A DNA stretch of 64,000 bases from Ianthella basta (Eukaryota; Porifera; Demospongiae; Verongiida; Ianthellidae): the NCBI GenBank assembly GCA_964019415.1, contig OZ025877.1, positions 1,389,501 to 1,453,500 of the forward strand, written 5' to 3'. Under the pieces are notes generated by a model that saw only the letters and a list, made by a program, of their open reading frames with translations, did no database searches and had not been told where the DNA came from. This document shows, piece by piece, positions 34,512 through 47,234 of this stretch. Each line of letters starts with the position of its first letter. Within the stretch, counting starts at the first letter, position 1. Both the position numbers and the translations under genes were made by a program.

Positions 34512-35959
34512 ATGATGGGAGTGTACAACAGGTTGATACTGTTGTGTGGGTTTGCTGTCATCTTGGACTTGTTGCAGGGAAATGCAGCTAGTGGGTGTAC
34601 TTCTGAAGTATACACCAGGTCACTTATATTGCAAATTGGTTGTAAATACAACAATGGCAGTTTGCCTTGGAAGGTTGGAGAAAATTTATCTTTTCAGAAC
34701 TGTATCTTCAACAGTGGACTTGCTCCTGTTTACATTTTGATCAACCTCATTCCTCTGATGGTCTACTTTCCTCTCCTTTAATGTTAACCTTGCATCAGGG
34801 CCCGCACAGAGTTTCATCTTCTTCTACCAGGTTATTCCAGCTGCCATTCCTTTGGACCAGGCCACTTACGTTGGTGAACCCATTTCAAGCTTGCTGGTAA
34901 TGCAAAATCCAATAACCAACCACATACATTGCCATATTTAGGACTACAGTACTGCAATCTGGTAGCTGTTATGGTGGCTGTAATTGTGACACTAGTTCTG
35001 GTCAAGTGCATTGACTGCCCTTGCACTACCTGGCGTCATCCATGGGCCAGGCTCCGTCGCTCAGTTCGTCACTTTAGGGAGAGGTGTGCTTGGAAGAGAA
35101 CAGTGCTGAATGGGGTCTGCAGCATTACCATATTGACATACGGCTTTGTCATTCAACAATCATTCACTGTTCTCCAGCCCACTAAGAAATGCCAAGGTGG
35201 TGATGGATACTGTGCTTATTACTGCAATGAGTGGAATTACACCAACACCCCTGAATATCATTCATTCATTGCTGTAGCAGTCATCAGTTTGGTACTTGTT
35301 CTTCCCCTCCCCCTCCTCCTGCTGTATTACCCCTGTGTACCAGCTCTTATGCAGCGTATAACAAAGAGGTCCTCTCCACTTATTACATGTCATAAACTGG
35401 CTCCAGTGTTTGATGTGTTTCAGAGTGCATACAAGCCAAAGCTTCGATTCTTTGCCGCATTTCCTCTCCTCTATCGCTTTATGATCTGGATGCTGTTTTC
35501 TATTCTATCAGTCAAACTACCCAATGAAAGACAACTAACTATGATCACGTTTGTCTTTCTTCTTATCCTAGCACTCCACTCTCTGGTTCAGCCTTACAGT
35601 AAGCCAAGACACAACTACATCAAAACACTCTACTTGGTGAACTTGGCAATGTTTCAGTGATGCTAACATCAACACTGCAATTTGCAAATAAAGTTGAAGT
35701 TAATCCTGATCGTGATCCTGCTCTATTTTTGCAATAACACTTTTACCAGTTGTACTTGCATTCCTGCCCATGCTGTTTGGCTTTTGGTACTTTCTCTGAA
35801 AACGCAATTGCTGCAAGGAATGCACGGCTTCTTGCTGTAAGAAGAAAGTTTTTAAAAACAGAGAACGAATCAGCGGAAGATGAAACTGCACAGCTACCAA
35901 TGTCTGAAGCATACCTTGATATGAGTGAATTGGTTTCAAAAGAGACACCAGATTTGTGA
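34512..35959 (+). pseudogene. Gene H: decayed family membrane protein
   Basis: Twin of D. Starts at ATG 34512 (MMGVYNRLILLCGFAVILDL). It carries the same 8-bp deletion in the first membrane segment (TAA at 34779-34781) and the same later frame breaks near 35655 and 35730, so it cannot encode a full protein. It has its own 10-bp deletion near 34920 but keeps the Trp codon that D has lost. Longest open piece is 34929-35660. The tail (SEAYLDMSELVSKETPDL) is still readable. Preceded by the 29-bp minisatellite, followed by the tail fossil and GNAT-like remnant. Confidence 0.9.
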
Positions 35960-36320
35960 TTTCTTTAATAATATATGCCGGTATTCTGAACATTACATGT
36001 AGTTAAAAATATTACTTAACTAAACTGCAATGCCTCAATGTATAGAGATTCTGCTTTACTTACTTATGATATGGTGTTAATTTATTCACATTTTGATCAA
36101 TAATTATATTCATGACCTACTGTATCACATGCATGTGCGCTCGTGTGTATGTGTGTGCATACCCGGACTGGACATATTGCTATGAATACAATAATTATGT
36201 GTGTTGTCACGATCGAGTATAATGGAAGTCACGACTTGGAAGAAATGTAGGAGAGTGTACTCACATGCATGCCTATATCTTCACTGGCACTTGGTACCTT
36301 CTCTGGAGACATAATAATAT

Positions 36321-36446
36321 AATATTTCAGGCGATGTGGGTCTGCTTGTTGTAAGAGAGTGAATCAAACCAAGAGAGAACCAACTGGAGAGGAAGATTTA
36401 CTTGTGGAACCAACTGCAGCTGAAGTATATTTTGACATCATTAATG
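36321..36446 (+). pseudogene. Fossil C-terminal tail of a family gene (after H)
   Basis: Begins after ATATTTCAG and encodes a Cys-rich start followed by REPTGEEDLLVEPTAAEVYF, open throughout. Counterpart of the segments after B, D and E. Confidence 0.5.
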
Positions 36447-36759
36447 TTTGTGGCCATGTGATGTTAATAATGAATAATAAACATTGGCTGATAATTAGTA
36501 ATTGGTATATGATGAATAATAAACATTGACTGATAACTAAGAATTGATAGTTGATGAGTAATGAATGCTGCATGATAAACATTATTTTACTGGTGATTAT
36601 TAATGAATAATTACATGGAGGGCACAAAAATGAGATTCACACTTCATGGTTAGCAATTAGCTTTACTCATGAAAGCAGCCATGGATCACAAACAGCAATC
36701 CCTTGATGACATCTCGTCTGACCCAAGTTGCAGCCAATACCACCTCATTCTGTTTGCAT

Positions 36760-37080
36760 GCAAGTTTGGGATCAGTGCTTGCGGTAACTTGTTGAAGTTT
36801 CGTGGTTTACTGTCTCCATGCAGTGAGCACACACCAGATATCTCATATGCAAGTTCCATGGTCCGTATATAGAAGAACTATATACACACAGTGGAGGATG
36901 TAGCAGGCTGTGATGAGTTGTTCCAAGGAGCACATGGGGGAGGCATGAAACACAGAAATGAGATTCATGATGCAGTCACTCATAGTCAAGGAGTTCATGG
37001 CTGGTCTGTGTATGTACTGACTGACAACAAAGAGGGTTCTATTTCTACCTACACTATGCATGCACAAATGCAATGCATTG
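36760..37080 (+). pseudogene. Remnant of a GNAT-type N-acetyltransferase gene, copy 2
   Basis: Paralogue of 11140-11594: reads VEDVAGCDELFQGAHGG, RNEIHDAV and VYVLTDNKEGSISTY, then ends. A short insertion (about 36868-36890) and the loss of the 3' part relative to copy 1 show further decay. It lies the same distance beyond the tail fossil as copy 1 does. Confidence 0.45.
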
Positions 37081-38359
<1,279 letters not shown>

Positions 38360-38667
38360 GAGTGTACGTAGTTGTTGAGTGTATGTGTGAGTGTACGTAG
38401 TTGTTGAGTGTATGTGTGAGTGTATGTAGTTGTTGAGTGTGTGTGTGAGTGTACGTAGTTGTTGAGTGTATGTGTGAGTGTATGTAGTTGTTGAGTGTGT
38501 GTGTGAGTGTACGTAGTTGTCGAGTGTATGTGTGAGTGTACGTAGTTGTTGAGTGTATGTGTGAATGTGTGTAGTTGTTGAGTGTATGTGTGAGTGTACG
38601 TAGTTGTTGAGTGTATGTACGTGTGAGTGTACGTAGTTGTTGAGTGTACGTATGTGTGAGTGTACTT
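38360..38667. repeat. 29-bp minisatellite, about 10-11 units, before I
   Basis: Same unit family, mixed GTGTACGTAG and GTGTATGTAG variants and one unit with an extra GTAC. Ends 237 bp before the ATG of I. Confidence 0.93.
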
Positions 38668-38903
38668 ATGGGCATATTTTATTATGCATGTTGTGGGCAA
38701 TTCATTGCTTAATTATGTATTCATAGGTACTTGGTCACAAAATGCATACTTGCAACTTAATTTGATTCATGAAAACTTACAACTTGCATTTCTATATATA
38801 GAACTAGCTGCAGCAGTAAGGCACTGTTAACTGATGATATACCATGTAGACAAAACATACTATAGACCTGTTCTACGTATGGTTTGAAGGCATTCTGGAT
38901 ATC

Positions 38904-39625
38904 ATGGGAGTACAGAACAACTTAATACTGCTGTGTGGGTTTGTAGTCATCTTGAACTTGTTGCAGGGAAATGCAGCTAGTGGGTGTTCTTCTGAAGTAT
39001 ACATCAGGCCACTTTTGTCCCGAATTGGTTGTGAATATTTCAAATATTATAACAATGGCAGTTTGCCTTGGAAGGATAGAGAAACATTATCATTTCAGAA
39101 CTGTACCAGACCAGACTACTTATGTTGGCTATACACTCATGGGAGGATTCATTTCAAGCTTGCTAGTAATGCAAAATCCAATAACTGACCTCATTTTCTC
39201 ACGTAGAATGCCCTATTTAGGACTATAGTACTGCAATCTGGTAGCTCTTGTGGTGGCTCTGGCCATGACACTAGTGTTGGTCAAGGGTGTTCACTGTCCT
39301 TGTGCATCCTGGCGCCGTCCTTGGGCCAAGCTTAGTCGTACTGTTTGTAATTTCAGGGAGATGCATGCCCAGAGGGGAACAGTGTTGAATGGGTTGTGTA
39401 GTGTTGCCATATTGGCATACGGCTTTGTCATTCAGCAATCCTTCACTGTTCTCCAGCCTACTAAGCACTGCTCGAGTGGTGCTAAATACTGTGCTTTTTA
39501 CTGCAATCAATGAGTGGAATTACACCAACAGCCCTGAATATCATTCATTCATTGCTGTAGCAGTCATCAGTTTGGTACTTGTCCTTCCCCTCTCACTCCT
39601 CCTGCTGTATTACCCCTGTGTACCA
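38904..39625 (+). pseudogene. Gene I: truncated, multiply broken family copy
   Basis: Starts at ATG 38904 (MGVQNNLILLCGFVVILNLL) and has the ectodomain. A deletion of about 160 bp at 39104 removes the first membrane segment and the GPAQSF signature. A CAG-to-TAG change (39226-39228) stops the next frame, a 4-bp duplication (CAAT, near 39510) shifts the frame again, and homology ends abruptly at 39625, just after LLLYYPCVP. What follows is repeat sequence shared with 43221-43335, so the 3' half was replaced by the repeat nest to the right. Confidence 0.9.
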
Positions 39626-39635
39626 CGAAGTCCAC

Positions 39636-39785
39636 ATGTGGAATGGGCCAAGTGTACCACACCAAACTACACCCACACATGCAGCTCCCCAGCCAGTCAA
39701 GCTTTCAGTGCAACAGATCTAGCTCCAGGTGGTGAGACCAAAGCTTCGGTACACCAGTCCCCCATACTAGGATGGTATTTTTAAA
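39636..39785. repeat. Dispersed repeat joined to gene I
   Basis: GCTTTCAGTGCAACAGATCT, then a GGTGAGACC and TCGGTACACCAGTCCCC series, recurs in the same order at 43221-43335. It replaces the 3' half of gene I and marks the left edge of the repeat nest. Confidence 0.65.
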
Positions 39786-41280
39786 AGTGGATACATAAAT
39801 TAATCACAACACATTCGTCAAATTGTAAAGTCATGCACTAAAGTAGTGTAGAGCAATGTTACTGAGTTAGATATGTTCCTCCACATATTTGGAGGTCAAT
39901 GGTGTCCTGCCCCTAGCTAACAGTTGCTGTTGTACAATGCATAATTCAGGTTTAACCCTTGTTGTTATGCATCCTAGAAGTGTAGATAGCTACAGAGGCA
40001 GCTGCAGCTAGCTCAAAAATTCCTTGCAAGTGAACGTTCGTGATGTTATATATATATATATTTATATATATATAATCATCATTTGCTTGCAAGTGATCAG
40101 CTGGCATGGCACATTGTTGAATGGTATATTCCGTGACTTGTTTCCCACCCAGTTGTAGTGTGTGCCCTGCATTTACATGACATGTTGTAGTATGACTTTG
40201 TCTAGCTAGCTCAGCCCTTCTCACACAATACAGGATGATATAGCTATAATATATCATACTTACCAAATGGCATTCTCATTGTGACAGCAAGAGTACTTGC
40301 TAACACAGACAATCGATTTATCAAACAGTGAAATGGGAGAGAGAGAGTAGAAAGAGTAGAAAGAGAAGATTGCACAAATGTACCTATATATGTGCTAGTA
40401 CACATGCAATCTGTATTACACCCAGGGATTGCAGCTCATGGTGCAATTGCAACCTATTTAGGGAATAGTTGTACCATGACATCACCCGACACCTATATAT
40501 GTATCCTTATCCAATGAGATTTAAATCACATGGTCGCTGTTTTGAGCCACACATTTGCACCACACACATGCATGCTCATGCACACACACATACCGTCCAT
40601 CCATTTTTGGGGTGCCCCTATATTGTTTTCAGATTTAAGTATTTTTATGGGTTCATGTTTTAATCATGTATAATTATACAGTGTAAGTTACATTAATATT
40701 AATACTAGTGTATATAAATTCCTTTAGAATTAATAGAGATTTAGGAATGGTCGGCAGAAAAAGCATAGTAACAAGCAACAGTAACTCATTGACAACCACA
40801 TTTCTGTGAAGTTCGCTCTGTATTCCTAAATTCCTAGTAGCTACATAGGACTAGCTGCTGGACATTTAGGGGTCCATGCAGCTACAAGGAAATTAGGTAT
40901 TCAGAGCAAACTTCACAGAAATGTGGTTTATCAAGGTGTTGATAGATCATTGATAGGTTGCTTGTATCATTTCCAATGAAATGAGATAGGAATAGCACTG
41001 AGATAAGAGCACTTGCTTTTATGCTTTGTTGGCCATTCCCAATAAAATCCCTTGTAATTTTTTAGGAAACCTTTGTGGAATTTACGCAGTTTGCTTGGAT
41101 CTCTATGCAGCATGCATTATTCATTCATGCAGGCTGTTCTTGCAATTGCCAATCATGTACTGCATTCCACACAATATGCTGGGATTCTCATTGCATGCCA
41201 CAGTCTCTCAGGATGGTGTCATACATGATTGTTTCAGAACAGCTCCAAAGTACATGACAGCAAGAACAGTGCTTACACCA
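39786..41280. other. Repeat nest, left part
   Basis: No gene. About 40080-40330 is repeated with divergence at 42290-42420 and 42590-42720 (GACTTGTTTCCCACCCAG and TTTGTCTAGCTAGCTC blocks). A TA-rich run lies at 40047-40074 and a fold-back at 40794-40928. Confidence 0.6.
40794..40928. mobile_element. Fold-back/MITE-like element
   Basis: The left arm starting AACCACATTTCTGTGAAGTT (40794 to about 40844) is repeated in inverted form, with a few mismatches, at about 40877-40928. The loop is about 32 bp. Arms of about 50 bp in a 135-bp unit fit a short fold-back element or MITE; no clear target-site duplication. Confidence 0.6.
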
Positions 41281-41283
41281 CCA

Positions 41284-41625
41284 CATGGGATTGGGTCAAC
41301 AAAGTGAATCCAGTGCTCACCCAATCCCATATAGTCACAAGACATTAATGCAGATTGCATAACCACATGGGATTGGGTTAACGCAGTGATTGTTAACCCA
41401 TCCCATACGCGTGTGGTCACATGATGTTGCGGATTACATAACCACGTGGGATTGGGTCAACACAATAAATCCATTGTTGACCCAATCCCATGTGGTCAAA
41501 TGACATTGCAAATTGCATGACCACATGGGATTGGGTCAACAAAGTGAATCCACTGTTCACCCAATCCCATGTGATCACATGACATTGTCGATTGCATATA
41601 ACTGCATGGGATTGGGTGCAGCTGC
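41284..41625. repeat. ~79-bp satellite array with internal dyads, about 5 units
   Basis: Units spaced 79-82 bp, each with CATGGGATTGGGT and, about 25 bp later, the inverted ACCCAATCCCATG, so every unit can form a hairpin. The same unit occurs in the opposite orientation at 43718-44150. Confidence 0.85.
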
Positions 41626-43391
41626 ACGTCACACGTGGCCCCTGTCCCACCCCCTGTCCATGCCCCTCCTTACACCGCACCCTGTACCTCCTGCCCACCT
41701 CCTGTCCCTCCCCCTGTCCACGCCTCTCCTTCTACACCACACCCTTGGCCATCTGCATTAATTAAGGGACCGGCATGACTGGCATGAAGTCTGGTCCCAC
41801 TCTCCTCCTTACTTCTCAGAGCACAGAGGAGTTACCTCAACTATTTTGAATTCCTGGAAAAGTTGGCTGTGAACCTGATCGAAGGCCAAGATGGCTGCCT
41901 CCTGAATGCAAAGTACTTAGGCCCAATACTATTAATATGTCATGCTTGCATGCAGTAGTAATTGTAGTATTATTTTATATTATAGGAGTGACTCTCATGG
42001 TATTCTCATTGTAACAGCACTCTACTTGCCTTGGCACAAAAAGTAGTCAAGTTTTGCCACATTTGCGTTCCCCAGGGCTCACCACGTGGAGGTACTTGAC
42101 TTGAGCCCAAAATGGCTACCTCACGAGGAGACCTCATGAGAAGATGCCACTGTATGTGGTCATACACGCCCAGATCATAGCATCGTCCATTGGGGCCCCA
42201 CCAGGGGAATTCAGACCGGATCGGACGTGGCGCATCGACGGACCAGACCTATACTACCCAGACGGATGGGTTGGCGTCCATGGAAGAAGCCCCACATATT
42301 GTTGAATGGTGTATTCATTGACTTGTTTCCCACCCAGCTGTAGCGCATGCCCTGCATTCACATGACATGTTGTAGTATGATTTTGTCTAGCTAGCTCGGC
42401 CCTTCTCACACAATCCCAAGTCTCACGCAATATGCCATGGTGTCAGGTTTAGCCACTTTTGCCTTGTCCAGGACTCACCACGTGGAGGTACTTGACTTGA
42501 GCTGCCTGGCAGCAGCATTAGAGCAAAGTACTGTACTATATAGCCCAATACTATATCGTGCTGCATACTTTCAGTAGTAATTGTCATATTATTATAGGAG
42601 TGACTCTATTCTACAGGATGATAGCTACAATATATATCATACTCACCAAATTAATGGTAATCTCATTGACAGCAAGAGAGTACTTGCTAACACAGACAAT
42701 CTATCAAACAGTGAAATGGAGAGAGAGAGAGAGTCCTGGACTCACCACGTGGAGGTACTTGACTTGAGCTGCCTGACAGCAGCAGCACTAGAGCAAAGTA
42801 CTATATTATAGGAGTGAATGACTCTATTTTACAGGCTGACAGCTACTATTAATATATCATACTCACCAAATGGTATATTCTCATTGTGACCACACAGACA
42901 AAACATAGAATGAGAAGAAGATGGCACAAAAAGTAGCTTGTATAATGCAGCTTGCAAAAAGTAGTCAAGTTTAGCCGCATTTGCGTTGCCCAGGGCTCAC
43001 ATGCACGTGGAGGTACTTGACTTGAGCCCCTCAAGGCCCCTCACGAGGAGGCGCCACACTGTATATGGTATGCGCGCCCAGATTACATAGCATCGTCCGT
43101 TGGGGCCCCTCCAGGGGGGACCCGGTGGTGAATTCGGACCGGACCAGACGCGCCTAGACGGTCGAACAAATGGACACGCCTGGACGGTCGACGGACCGGA
43201 CCTACTACCCGGACGGAATGGGCGCTTTCACCCAAACAGCTCCCCAGGCGGTCAAGCTTTCAGCACAACGGATCTAATTCCAGGCGGTGAGACCATGCCG
43301 TCGGTACACCAGTCCCCTATACTAGGTATGGCCCGTCACTTACGTACGGTAGCGGAACATGACCTTGAGATCGGTTACTTTTTTTCACCTC
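41626..43391. repeat. Repeat nest, centre: dispersed CACGTGGAGGTACTTGACTT units
   Basis: A segment with CACGTGGAGGTACTTGACTT and preceding CAGGGCTCAC or CAGGACTCAC occurs at about 42070, 42475, 42735 and 42990, with the following AGAGCAAAGTACT part repeated in two of them. GC-rich stretches near 42180-42290 and 43080-43220 repeat CATCGTCCRTTGGGGCCC. Low-complexity CCCTGTCC-rich sequence lies at 41640-41740. No gene. Confidence 0.6.
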
Positions 43392-43463
43392 TCTCACCTG
43401 GAGTTCGAACCCGAAGCGGTTACGGCAAGCACACTGGGTCTTAGCCATTACGCTACTGGGCAC
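43392..43463 (-). repeat. tRNA-derived SINE-like unit 1
   Basis: On the minus strand, 72 nt run from GCCCAGTAGCGTAATGGCTA (A-box-like) to GGTTCGAACTCC (a B-box consensus), with tRNA-like spacing. Acceptor pairing is poor, so this looks like the head of a SINE rather than a working tRNA gene. Confidence 0.5.
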
Positions 43464-43552
43464 AACCGAAGGAGGAGGTACAATTGGTTCTATTTATACC
43501 TCACTTCATTGTGCTATTGCGCTATGAGTAAAATATAGATGAAAAGAACATG

Positions 43553-43629
43553 TCTACCACTATCCTCGAACCGGGAACTTTGGATTACAAATCGGCTACC
43601 TTAGTCGATGAGCCAATCGCCACTGTGCG
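43553..43629 (-). repeat. tRNA-Thr-like degenerate unit
   Basis: On the minus strand, GATTTGTAATCC (the anticodon-arm pattern of tRNA-Thr-UGU) is followed by CCCGGTTCGAGGAT (B box). Stem pairing in the acceptor and anticodon arms is largely lost, so it is a pseudo-tRNA or tRNA-derived repeat next to unit 1. Confidence 0.4.
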
Positions 43630-43689
43630 ATTGCTGAATATATTTTGCGCTTATGAAGCAATGTATCTTACCTATTAATCCTAAGTGGT

Positions 43690-44180
43690 TATGCAATCCA
43701 CAATGTCATGTGACCACATGGGATTGGGTGAACAATGAATTCACTGTGGGATCCAATCCCATGTGGTTATTATCAACAATGTCATGTGACCACATGGGAT
43801 TGGGTGAACAATGGATTCACTGTGCCAATCCCACATGATTATGCAATCCACAATGTCATGTGATCACATGGGATTGGGTGAACAATGGATTCACTGTGGG
43901 ACCCATTCCCACATGATTATGCAATCCACAATGTCATGTGACCAACATGGGATTGGGTGAACAATGGATTCACTGTGGGACCCATTCCCATGTGGTTATG
44001 CAATCCACAATGTCATTTGACCAACATGGGATTGGGTGAACAATGAATTCACTGTGGGACCCAATCCCATGTGGTTATGCAATCCACAATGTCATGTGAC
44101 CAACATGGGATTGGGTAAACTTGGGCTTGAATGGCACTGTGTTGACCCAAATTCATCTAATCCCATTCTGATGGTTACTT
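43690..44180. repeat. 75-79-bp satellite array with internal dyads, about 6 units, inverted relative to 41284-41625
   Basis: CATGGGATTGGGT recurs at 43718, 43793, 43867, 43946, 44025 and 44104, each followed by the inverted ACCCAATCCCATGTGG or a variant. The unit is the reverse complement of the one at 41284-41625, so the two arrays form a large imperfect inverted repeat about 2 kb apart. Confidence 0.85.
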
Positions 44181-44477
44181 TCATATGGGCACTAAATCAT
44201 CATCATCTGCGTTCATCACAGGATTCGAGTCTGACCCAGGTATCTGCACCGGTGATGTGAACGAAGGTTCTGATTTATGCATCATAATGGTATTCACCAA
44301 GGGACAGCATCATTTGGGCTACCACACAGACACCATTCATGTAGTGATACTGGACAACCCCTTGGAGGTAAATTCAATTGGGCAAGGCAATTAAGAGTGA
44401 GCATGCATGCATGTATGTGGGGGTGTTAATATTATGCGTAATTAGCCTGGAGTGTGGACAATTACAGAGGAATGGTT

Positions 44478-45419
44478 AGATAGATAGATAGATAGATATT
44501 TTTTTGTCAACAGGAGTGCTGCATCTACTTCATATGGTAGATTTTCATGCAGGTCCTGGTACAAGACAATACAGTACAATACATGGGTAATAATGGTGGA
44601 TGGATGAGCTTTAAATAAATAATGTACAATACATAAGTAACAGTGGTGAATGGATAAGTTGTAAATAAATGAATAAATGATGTACAATACATGGGTAACA
44701 ATGGTGAATGCATGGATAAGTTTTAAATAAATAAATTAAAATGTACAATGGATAGGTAACAATGGCAAATGGATAAGTTTTAAATAAATATAGGAATTAT
44801 TAATTAGTTTGGTGATGGTGAGGTCTGGTCAGATTGTATAGAGCTGTTCTGAACAACTTTCTATCCCTAATAACTTTGATAGATTGTGGCAAGGCGTTAA
44901 AGTGATATGCCTTTTGGTATTCAAATGTCGAGCGATAGGCATTAGTTTGAGGACGCTTTATATACAGGTTGTTCTTTCCACGTGTTGAGGAATAGTTCGC
45001 ATTTTTGATCACATTGGTGATGAACTTGGCAGTCAAGAATGCTGGTGCTCTGTTGGTCAAGCAGCAGTGTACCTGACTTAACATAGCTAGGTGCCTTCGA
45101 TGATGTAAGGTAGTCCACCCTAGCATTTGCCGGAGTGGGTGGCTTCTTGCTCTGGGTGGTTTCTGAAGGATCACTCGCATGGCATAGTTCTGGATCCTCT
45201 GAACCCTGTCGCTGAGAGTGGTGCCACAGGGGTGCCAGATGACAGAGCAATAATCAAGATGTGGGAGTACAAACAACTGGTAAAGCAGCTTTATTCTTAT
45301 GGAACAAGGTAGGTAGTGACTTGCTCTTCTAATGAGAGCTAGCTTAGACAGGCATTTCTGTCGAACACTATCTATGTGCTGCTGCCAGTTTAATTCTGTA
45401 TGTGTGTATTCGTCTCATT
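44478..45419 (-). mobile_element. 5'-truncated non-LTR retrotransposon (RT C-terminus), copy 2
   Basis: Minus frame 44800-45276 encodes 158 aa of the same reverse-transcriptase C-terminus as at 968-1597, unbroken here (LPHLDYCSVIWHPCG, RIQNYAMRVIL, LGWTTLHHRRH). Next to it lie the tandem A/T-rich units and, at 44478-44510, a terminal (GATA)n with a T-run. Read on the minus strand this is an A-run followed by (TATC)n, the expected 3' end of a CR1-like LINE. The upstream truncation point equals that of copy 1, so the two copies descend by segmental duplication. Confidence 0.8.
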
Positions 45420-46149
<730 letters not shown>

Positions 46150-47023
46150 ATTTGTTTAGTCTATACTTGTACATAACAGTGGTGCACAATTATATTCATA
46201 ACACAGGATGCCATGTGATGGACCCTTGCATGACTCCAAAGACCTTTTATGACAATTGGTGTACATAACAGAGTAAGAGGGAGAGGGAGTGTTTGCTGTC
46301 TGTTTGTGCAGTGGCTCAATATGGTAAGGTGCAACCTGACTCATATGACTCACTATCACAACTTGTGTGCCAGACAGGTCAATCTCAGAGAGAGTGAGAA
46401 TTAATAAGGAGGAGAGTACTGTCAGTTTGTATATGGAGTTTAGCATGCTAAGGCTGCATGTGATGACCCTTGACTCAACTTGTGTACCAGCCATGCAGTG
46501 GAGGTGGAAGTGGTTTGATTCAAGACCTACTATCTGTTTGCAGCAATGGCATGTAAATGGATTACATGACACATTTTGCATATACAAGCATAGTCAGAGC
46601 TTCAGGTACAAGTCAGTCAATTAGTTGTGTGGAGGAGGCTGGTTACTATGTAGCTACATAGCTTTTGGTATTTCATCACAGCAAAGGACATGAGGGCATT
46701 ATGGCATAAGATATATGATTTAGTTATGCTGATCATGAGGATGGTACATGATATGTGAGTATGTATGTATCTAAGGATGTGAAACACGTCCTGATCATGC
46801 CAGGGGGAGTTTGTGAGCTTCAACTGCAGTACTAACTTCAAGTAGGTACAAAACGTTTTGATCTGTGGACTTTCATCAGTTGTGAAGGTCCATGGACTGA
46901 AACATCCACAATCTGTATAAGGTGGTTGTTTATATAGCTATGTCGCCCTTGATCACAAGTTGTGCATGTGAGAGCACTTACTCTGCTTATGACCTAATGT
47001 ACTTACTTATAATAACATTTCAC

Positions 47024-47058
47024 ATGGCTATGAATCTAATTATTAGATTCATAGCCAT
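47024..47058. promoter_or_regulatory. 35-bp perfect palindrome upstream of gene J
   Basis: Identical to 3302-3336, again about 200 bp before the start codon. The surrounding flank differs from the A copy by several indels while the palindrome does not. Confidence 0.6.
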
Positions 47059-47234
47059 ACACTGACACGTGCAAAGAGACTGCCCTTTGTGAACACAAAT
47101 CTGAGCAACCTCTAAAGACTTTGTTAAGAGTGGAGGCAAGTGGTGCAGTGTATGTTATGGAGAACAGCTTCTATTATCTAGCTAACTAGGATTGTGTCAA
47201 GCGTGACTATTCAGTTGTAACAGGACAGAGCAGT

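Noticed and set aside
43553..43629. Functional tRNA-Thr gene
   Set aside because: The B box and anticodon-arm pattern are present but acceptor and anticodon stems do not pair, so it is at best tRNA-derived.
41284..44150. CRISPR-like regularly spaced repeats
   Set aside because: Units are contiguous 75-82-bp satellites with similar, not unique, intervening sequence, in an animal genome; no cas genes.
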